Assembly (NCBI GenBank): GCA_940337035.1
Contig: CALNHX010007731.1
Location: 1-64,000 of the forward strand
Reading direction: 5' to 3'
DNA: 64,000 bases
DNA from: Agriotes lineatus
Taxonomy: Eukaryota > Arthropoda > Insecta > Coleoptera > Elateridae
Shown in pieces: positions 54,036-62,713 of this stretch. Positions within the stretch are counted from its first letter, which is position 1; each line of letters starts with the position of its first letter. Under the pieces are notes generated by a model, which was not told the origin of the DNA, searched no databases, and saw only the letters and a program-made list of their open reading frames with translations. A program made the translations under genes and the position numbers.

Positions 54036-55313
54036 GTCCCAGACGTCCCAGATGTCCCATATGTCCCTTACGTCCCAGATGTTCCATATGTCTCTAAAGT
54101 CCCAGCCGTCCTAGATGTCTTATATGTCCCTAACGTCCCAGACGTCCCAGATCTCCCATATGTCCCTAACGTCCCAGACGTCCTAGATGTCCCTTATATG
54201 CTTAACGTCCCAGACGTCCCAGATGTCCCATATGCCAATAACGTCCCAGACGTCCCAGATGTCCTATATGTCCCATATGGCCCTAATGTCCCAGGCGTCC
54301 CAGACCTCCCATATGTCCCATATGTCCCTAACGTCCAGGGCGTCCTAAATGTCCAATATGTCCTTAATGTCCCAGACGTCCCAGACGTCCTAGATGTCCC
54401 ATATGTCCTAAACGTCCCAGACGTCCCAGATATCCCATATGTCCCATATGTCCCTAATGTCCCAGGCCTCCTAAATGTCCCATATGTCCTTAACGTCCCA
54501 GACGTCCCAGATATCACATATGTCCCATATGTCCCTAATGTCCAGGGCGTCCTAAATGTCCCATATCTCCTTAACGTCCCAGACGTCCCAGACGTCCTAG
54601 ATGTCCCAAATGTGCTTAACGTCCCAGACGTCCCAGATGTCCCATATGTTTCATATGTTGCTAATGTCCCAGGCGTCCTAGATGTTCCATATGAACCTAA
54701 CGTCCCAGACGTCCCAGATGTCCTAGATGTCCCATATGTCCTTAACGTCCCAGACGTCCCAGATGTCCCATATGTCCCTAATATCCCAGGCGTAGTAAAT
54801 GTCCCATATGTCCTTAACGTCCCAGACGTCCCAGACGCCCTAGATGTCCCATATGTCCTTAACGTCCCAGACGTCCCAGACGTCCTAGATGTCCCATATG
54901 TCCTTAACGTCTCAGACGTCCCAGATGTCCCATATGTCCCTAGCATCCCAGACGTCCCAGATGTCCCATATGTCCTTAACGTCCCTGACGTCCCAGATGT
55001 CCCATATGTAACTAACGTCCCAGACGTCCCAGATGTCCCATATGTCCCATATGTCCCTAATGTCCCAGGCGTCCCAGATGTCCCATATGTCCCATATGTC
55101 CCTAATGTCCGAGGCGTCCTAAATGTCCCATATGTCCTTAACGTCCCAGACGTCCCAAAAGTCCTAGATGTCCCATATGTCCTTAACGTCCAAGACGTCC
55201 CAGATTTACCATATGTCCCTAACGTCCCAGACGTCCCAGATGTCCCATATGTCTAATATGTCCCTAATGTCCCAGACGTCCTAGATATCCCATATATCCT
55301 TAACGTCCCAGAC

Positions 55314-55350
55314 GTCCCAGTATATCCCATATGTCCTATACCTCCCTAAC
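55314..55350 (+). repeat. T-insertion module 21
   Basis: Exact core, exactly 3,466 bp after module 19. Confidence 0.85.
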
Positions 55351-55919
55351 GTCCCAGACGTCGCAGATGTCCCGTATGTCCCTAACGTCCCAGATGTTCC
55401 ATATGTCCCTAAAGTCCCAGACGTCCTAGATGTCTTATATGTCCCTAACGTCCCAGACGTCCCAGATCTCCCATATGTCCCTAACGTCCCAGACGTGCTA
55501 GATGTCCCTTATATCCTTAACGTCCTAGACGTCCCAGATGTCCCATATGCCAACAACGTCCCAGACGTCCCAGATGTCCTATATGTCCCATATGTCCCTA
55601 ATGTCCCAGGCGTCCCAGACCTCCCATATGTCCCATATGTCCCTAACGTCCAGGGCGTCCTAAATGTCCAATATGTCCTTAACGTCCCAGACGTCCCAGA
55701 CGTCCTAGATGTCCCATATGTCCTAAACGTCCCAGACGTCCCAGATGTCCCATATGTCCGTAACGTCCCAGACGTCGCAGATGTTCAATGTGTCCCATAT
55801 GTCCCTAATGTCCCAGGCCTCCTAAATGTCCCATATGTCCATAACGTCCCAGGCGTCCCAGATGTCCCATATGTCCGTAACGTACCAGACGTCCCAGATG
55901 TTCAATGTGTCCCATATGT

Positions 55920-58284
55920 CCCTAATGTCCCAGGCGTCCCAGATGTCCCATATGTCCCAAATGTCCCTAATGTCCCAGGCGTCCTAAATGTCCCATATGT
56001 CCTTATCGTTCCAGACGTCCCAGACGTCTTAGATGTCCTAATGTCCTTAACGTCTTAGATGTCCCATATGTCCCATATGTTTCTAATGTCCCAGGCGTCC
56101 TAGATGTTCCATATGTCCCTAACGTCCCAGACGGCCCAGACGCCCTAGATGTCCCATATGTCATTAACGTCCCGGACGTCCCAGATGTCCCATATGTCCA
56201 TAACGTCCCGGACGTCCCAGATGTCCCATATGTCCTTAACGTTCCAGACGTCCCAGACGTCTTAGATGTCCCAAATGTCCTTAACGTCTTAGATGTCCCA
56301 TATGTCCCATATGTTTCTAATGTCCCAGGCGTCCTAGATGTTCCATATGTCCCTAACGTCCCAGACGTCCCAGATGTCCTATACGTCCCATATGTCCTTA
56401 ACGTCCCAGACGTCCCAGATGTCCCATATGTCCTTAACGTCTCAGACGTCCCAAATGTCCCATATGTCCCTAATGTCCCAGGCGTCCTAAATGTCCCATA
56501 TGTCCTTAACGTCCCAGACGTCCCAGACGCCCTAGATGTCCCATATGTCATTAACGTCCCGGACGTCCCAGATGTCCCATATGTCCCTAACGTCCCAGAC
56601 GTCCCAGATGTCCCATATGTCCTTAACGTCCCAGACGTCCCAGATGTCCCATATGTAACTGACGTCCCAGACGTCCCAGATGTCCCATATGTCCCATATG
56701 TCCCTAATGTCCCAGGCGTCCCAGATGTCCCATATGTCCCATATGTCCCATATGTCCCTAATGTCCCAGGCGTCCTAAATGTCCCATATGTCCTTAACGT
56801 CCCAGACGTCCCAGACGTCCTAGATGTCCCATATGTCCTTAACGTCCCAGACGTCCCAGATTTACCATATGTCCCTAACGTCCCAGATGTCCCAGATGTA
56901 CCATATGTCCCATATGTCCCTAATGTCCCAGACGTCCTAGATGTCCCATATATCCTTAACGTCCCAGACGTCTTAGTATATCCCATATGTCCTATACCTC
57001 CCTAACGTCCCAGACGTCCCAGATGTCCCATATGTCCCTAACGTCCCAGATGTTCCATATGTCCCTAAAGTCCCAGACGTCCTAGATGTCTTATATGTCC
57101 CTAACGTCCCAGACGTCCCAGATCTCCCATATGTCCCTAACGTCTCAGACGTGCTAGATGTCCCTTATATCCTTAACGTCCCAGACGTCCCAGATGTCCC
57201 ATATGCCAATAACGTCCCAGACGTCCCAGATGTCCTATATGTCCCATATGTCCCTAATGTCCCAGGCGTCCCAGACCTCCCATATGTCCCATATGTCCCT
57301 AACGTCCAGAGCGTCCTAAATGTCCAATATGTCCTTAACGTCCCAGACGTCCCAGACGTCCTAGATGTCCCATATGTCCTAAACGTCCCAGACGTCCCAG
57401 ATGTCCCATATGTCCGTAACGTCCCAGGCGTCCTAAATGTCCCATATGTCCTTAACGTTCCAGAAGTCCCAGACGTCTTAGATGTCCCAAATGTCCTTAA
57501 CGTCCCAGACGTCCCAGATGTCCCATATGTCCCGTATGTTTCTAATGTCCCAGGCGTCCTAGATGTTCCATATGTCCCTAACGTCCCAGACGTCCCAGAT
57601 GTCCTATATGTCCCATATGTCCTTAACGTCCCAGACGTCCCAGATGTCCCATATGTCCCAAATGTCCTTAATGTCCCAGATGTCCTAAATGTCCCATATG
57701 TCCTTAACGTTCCAGACGTCCCAGACGTCTTAGATGTCCCAAATGTCCTTAACGTCCCAGCCGTCCCAGATGTCCCATATGTCCCGTATGTTTCTAATGT
57801 CCCAGGCGTCCTAGATGTTCCATATGTCCCTAACGTCCCAGACATCCCAGATGTCCTATATGTCCCATATGTCCTTAACGTCCCAGACGTCCCAGATGTC
57901 TCATATGTCCTAAACGTCCCAGACGTCCCAAATGTCCCATATGTCCCTAATGTCCCAGGCGTCCTAAATGTCCCATATGTCCCTAACGTCCCAGACGTCC
58001 CAGACGCCCTAGATGTTCCATATGTCATTAACGTCCCGGACGTCCCAGATGTCCCATATGTCCCTAACGTCACAGACATCCCAGATGTCCCATATGTCCC
58101 TAATGTCCGAGGCGTCCCAGATGTCCCATATGTCCCATATGTCCCTAATGTCCCAGGCGTCCTAAATGTCCCATGTGTCCTTAAAGTCCCAGACGTCCCA
58201 GACGTCCTAGATGTCCCATATGTCCTTAAAGTCCCAGACGTCCCAGATGTCCCATATGTCCTATGTGTCCCTAATGACCCAGGC
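55920..58284. repeat. Tandem duplication of about 2.38 kb, first copy
   Basis: Offset to the next copy is 2,385 at the one-base loss (56035/58420) and 2,376 at the T-insertion modules (56970/59346). The second copy has lost one 9-bp monomer's worth of sequence between them (reverse frames of 327 and 324 codons). The left part overlaps the second 3,466-bp copy, so this duplication is nested in or later than that one. Confidence 0.8.
56970..57006 (+). repeat. T-insertion module 22, variant
   Basis: GTCTTAGTATATCCC start as in module 17. Confidence 0.85.
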
Positions 58285-58289
58285 GTCTT

Positions 58290-60640
58290 AGATGTCCCAT
58301 ATGTCCCTAATGTCCCAGGCGTCCCAGATGTCCCATATGTCCCAAATGTCCCTAATGTCCCAGGCGTCCTAAATGTCCCATATGTCCTTATCGTTCCAGA
58401 CGTCCCAGACGTCTTAGATGTCCTAATGTCCTTAACGTCTTAGATGTCCCATATGTCCCATATGTTTCTAATGTCCCAGGCGTCCTAGATGTTCCATATG
58501 TCCCTAACGTCCCAGACGGCCCAGACGCCCTAGATGTCCCATATGTCATTAACGTCCCGGACGTCCCAGATGTCCCATATGTCCATAACGTCCCGGACGT
58601 CCCAGATGTCCCATATGTCCTTAACGTTCCAGACGTCCCAGACGTCTTAGATGTCCCAAATGTCCTTAACGTCTTAGATGTCCCATATGTCCCATATGTT
58701 TCTAATGTCCCAGGCGTCCTAGATGTTCCATATGTCCCTAACGTCCCAGACGTCCCAGATGTCCTATACGTCCCATATGTCCTTAACGTCCCAGACGTCC
58801 CAGATGTCCCATATGTCCTTAACGTCTCAGACGTCCCAAATGTCCCATATGTCCCTAATGTCCCAGGCGTCCTAAATGTCCCATATGTCCTTAACGTGCC
58901 AGACGTCCCAGACGCCCTAGATGTCCCATATGTCATTAACGTCCCGGACGTCCCAGATGTCCCATATGTCCCTAACGTCCCAGACGTCCCAGATGTCCCA
59001 TATGTCCTTAACGTCCCAGACGTCCCAGATGTCCCATATGTAACTGACGTCCCAGACGTCCCAGATGTCCCATATGTCCCATATGTCCCTAATGTCCCAG
59101 GCGTCCCAGATGTCCCATATGTCCCATATGTCCCATATGTCCCTAATGTCCCAGGCGTCCTAAATGTCCCATATGTCCTTAACGTCCCAGACGTCCTAGA
59201 TGTCCCATACGTCCTTAACGTCCCAGACGTCCCAGATTTACCATATGTCCCTAACGTCCCAGACGTCCCAGATGTCCCATATGTCCCATATGTCCCTAAT
59301 GTCCCAGACGTCCTAGATGTCCCATATATCCTTAACGTCCCAGACGTCCCAGTATATCCCATATGTCCTATACCTCCCTAACGTCCCAGACGTCCCAGAT
59401 GTCCCATATGTCCCTAACGTCCCAGATGTTCCATATGTCCCTAAAGTCCCAGACGTCCTAGATGTCTTATATGTCCCTAACGTCCCAGACGTCCCAGATC
59501 TCCCATATGTCCCTAACGTCTCAGACGTGCTAGATGTCCCTTATATCCTTAACGTCCCAGACGTCCCAGATGTCCCATATGCCAATAACGTCCCAGACGT
59601 CCCAGATGTCCTATATGTCCCATATGTCCCTAATGTCCCAGGCGTCCCAGACCTCCCATATGTCCCATATGTCCCTAACGTCCAGAGCGTCCTAAATGTC
59701 CAATATGTCCTTAACGTCCCAGACGTCCCAGACGTCCTAGATGTCCCATATGTCCTAAACGTCCCAGACGTCCCAGATGTCCCATATGTCCGTAACGTCC
59801 CAGGCGTCCTAAATGTCCCATATGTCCTTAACGTTCCAGAAGTCCCAGACGTCTTGGATGTCCCAAATGTCCTTAACGTCCCAGACGTCCCAGATGTCCC
59901 ATATGTCCCGTATGTTTCTAATGTCCCAGGCGTCCTAGATGTTCCATATGTCCCTAACGTCCCAGACGTCCCAGATGTCCTATATGTCCCATATGTCCTT
60001 AACGTCCCAGACGTCCCAGATGTCCCATATGTCCCAAATGTCCTTAATGTCCCAGGCGTCCTAAATGTCCCATATGTCCTTAACGTTCCAGACGTCCCAG
60101 ACGTCTTAGATGTCCCAAATGTCCTTAACGTCCCAGACGTCCCAGATGTCCCATATGTCCCGTATGTTTCTAATGTCCCAGGCGTCCTAGATGTTCCATA
60201 TGTCCCTAACGTCCCAGACGTCCCAGATGTCCTATATGTCCCATATGTCCTTAACGTCCCAGACGTCCCAGATGTCTCATATGTCCTAAACGTCCCAGAC
60301 GTCCCAAATGTCCCATATGTCCCTAATGTCCCAGGCGTCCTAAATGTCCCATATGTCCTTAACGTCCCAGACGTCTCAGACGCCCTAGATGTTCCATATG
60401 TCATTAACGTCCCGGACGTCCCAGATGTCCCATATGTCCCTAACGTCCCAGACATCCCAGATGTCCCATATGTCCCTAATGTCCGAGGCGTCCCAGATGT
60501 CCCATATGTCCCATATGTCCCTAATGTCCCAGGCGTCCTAAATGTCCCATGTGTCCTTAAAGTCCCAGACGTCCCAGACGTCCTAGATGTCCCATATGTC
60601 CTTAAAGTCCCAGACGTCCCAGATGTCCCATATGTCCCTA
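58290..60640. repeat. Tandem duplication of about 2.38 kb, second copy
   Basis: The junction near 58,285 joins CCAGGCGTCTTAGATG to the sentence found at 55.92 kb. A D-type monomer is missing near 59181 relative to 56810. Similarity to 58.26 kb ends near 60.63 kb at CCCTAACGTTCAAGACG. Confidence 0.8.
59346..59382 (+). repeat. T-insertion module 23
   Basis: Exact core, 2,376 bp after module 22. It does not carry module 22's TT variant, so either that variant was reverted by exchange or the copies were not made in a single step. Confidence 0.85.
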
Positions 60641-60774
60641 ACGTTCAAGACGTCCTAAATGTCCCATATGTCCCTAACGTCCCAGACGTCCCAACTGTCC
60701 CGTATGTCCCTAACGCCCCTGACGTCCCAGATGTCCTAGATGTCCTATATGTCCTTAACGTTCCAGACGTCCCA

Positions 60775-61260
60775 GATGACCCATACGTCCCTAACGTCCC
60801 AGACGTCCCAGATGTCCCAAAGGTCTTATATATCCCTAATGTCCCAGGCGTATTAAATGTCCCATATGTCCCATATGTCCCTAATGTGCCAGGCGTCCTA
60901 AATGTCCCATATGTTCTTAACGTCCCGGACGTCCCAGACGTCCTAGATGTCCCATATGTCCCTAACGTCCCAGACGTCCTAGATGTCCCATATGTCCTTA
61001 ACGTCTCAGACGTCCCAGATGACCCATACGTCCCTAACGTCCCAGACGTCCCAGATGTCCCAAAGGTCTTATATATCCCTAATGTCCCAGGCGTATTAAA
61101 TGTCCCATATGTCCCATATGTCCCTAATGTGCCAGGCGTCCTAAATGTCCCATATGTTCTTAACGTCCCGGACGTCCCAGACGTCCTAGATGTCCCATAT
61201 GTCCTTAACGTCCCAGACGTCCCAGATGTTTCATATGTCCCTAACGTCCCAGACGTCCCA
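60775..61260. repeat. 243-bp tandem duplication
   Basis: GATGACCCATACG is at 60775 and 61018, 243 bp (27 monomers) apart. Both copies go through the rare CCCAAAGGTCTTATATATCC junction and the GTATTAAATG sentence. At 22.33, 32.48 and 38.46 kb the same sequence is single copy, so this duplication is local and secondary. Confidence 0.85.
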
Positions 61261-62676
61261 AATGTCCCATATGTCCTTAACGTCCCAGACGTCCCAGACG
61301 TCCTAAATGTCCCATATGTCCCTAATGTCCCAGACGTCCTAGATGTCCCATATGTCCCTAACGTCCCAGACGTCTCAGACGTCCTAGATGTCCTATATGT
61401 CCCTAACGTCCTAGACGTACCAGATGTCCCATATGTTTCTAACGTCTCAGACGTCCCAGATGTCCCATATATCCTTAACGTCTCAGACGTCCCAGATGTC
61501 CCATATGTCTCATATGTCCCTAATGTCCCAGGCGTCCCAGATGTCCCATATGTCCCATATGTCTCTAATGTCCCAGACGTTTTAAATGTCTCATATGTAG
61601 TTAACGTTTCAGACGTCCCAGACGTCCTAGATGTCCCATTTGTCCTTAACGTCCCAGACGTCCCAGATGTCCCATATGTCCCATATGTCCCTAATGTCCC
61701 AGGCGCCCTAAATGTCCCATATGTCCTTAACGTCCCAGACGTCCCAGATGTCCCATATGTCTCTACCGTCCCAGACGTCCCAGATGTCCCATATGTCCCA
61801 TATGTCCCTAATGTCCGAGGCGTCCCAGATGTCCCATATGTCCCATATGACCTTAATGTCCCAGGCGTCCCAGATTTCCCATATTTCCCAGACGTCCTAG
61901 ATGTCCCATATATCCTTAACGTCCCAGACGTCCTAGATATCCCATATGTCCTATATCTCTCTAACGTCCCAGACGTCCCAGATGTCCCATATGTCCCTAA
62001 CGTCCCAGATGTTCCATATGTCCCTAACGTCCCAGACGTCCCAGATATCCCATATGTCCCTAACGTCCCAGACGTCCTAGGTGTCCCTTATATCCTTAAC
62101 GTCCCAGACGTCCCAGATGTCCCATATGTCAATAACGTCCCAGACGTCCCAGACGTCCTCGATGTCCCATATGTCCTTAACGTCCCAGACGTCCCAGATG
62201 TACCATATGTCCCTAACGTCCCAGACGTCCCAGATGTCCCATATGTCCCATATGTCCCTAATGTCCCAGACGTCCTAGATGTCCCATATATCCTTAACGT
62301 CCCAGATGTTCCATATGTCCCTAAAGTCCCAGACGTCCTAGATGTCTTATATGTCCCTAACGTCCCAGACGTCCCAGATCTCCCATATGTCCCTAACGCC
62401 CCAGACGTCCTAGATGTCTCTTATATGCTTAACGTCCCAGAGGTCCCAGATGTCCCATATGCCAATAACGTCCCAGACGTCCCAGATGTCCTATATGGCC
62501 CATATGTCCCTAAAGTCCCAGGCGTCTCAGAACTCCCATATGTCCCATATGTCCCTAACGTCCAGGGCGTCCTAAATTTCCCTAACGTCCCAGACGTCCC
62601 AGATGTCCCATATGTCCCATATGTCCCTAATGTCCCAGACGTCCTAGATGTCCCATATATCCTTAACGTCCCAGAC
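61260..62676. repeat. Copy of blocks at 22.6-23.9, 32.8-34.0 and 38.8-40.0 kb
   Basis: It shares the order GTTTTAAATG, GTAGTTAACG, CCCATTTGTCC and the in-register 36-bp module at 61930. It lacks the GTCTTATATGCCCC sentence present at 23.56 and 33.71 kb and instead reads GACGTCCCAGATATCCC near 62037. Confidence 0.75.
61930..61965 (+). repeat. In-register relative, CTCTCTAAC form
   Basis: Copy lying 747 bp before T-insertion module 24. Confidence 0.8.
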
Positions 62677-62713
62677 GTCCCAGTATATCCCATATGTCTT
62701 ATACCTCCCTAAC
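62677..62713 (+). repeat. T-insertion module 24, variant
   Basis: Reads GTCTTATAC in the third part, a private change. It is the last module in the window. Confidence 0.85.

Larger units (their letters stand above)
53386..56851. repeat. 3,466-bp tandem duplication, second copy
   Basis: It follows directly on the first copy. The junction near 53,385 is a D-D step, joining a Y-N sentence to the GTCGCAGATG sentence normally found at 49.93 kb. I saw no base difference from the first copy in the parts compared, including rare private changes such as GTCTCTAAAG near 50630/54096 and GTAACGTACC near 52414/55880. Confidence 0.85.
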
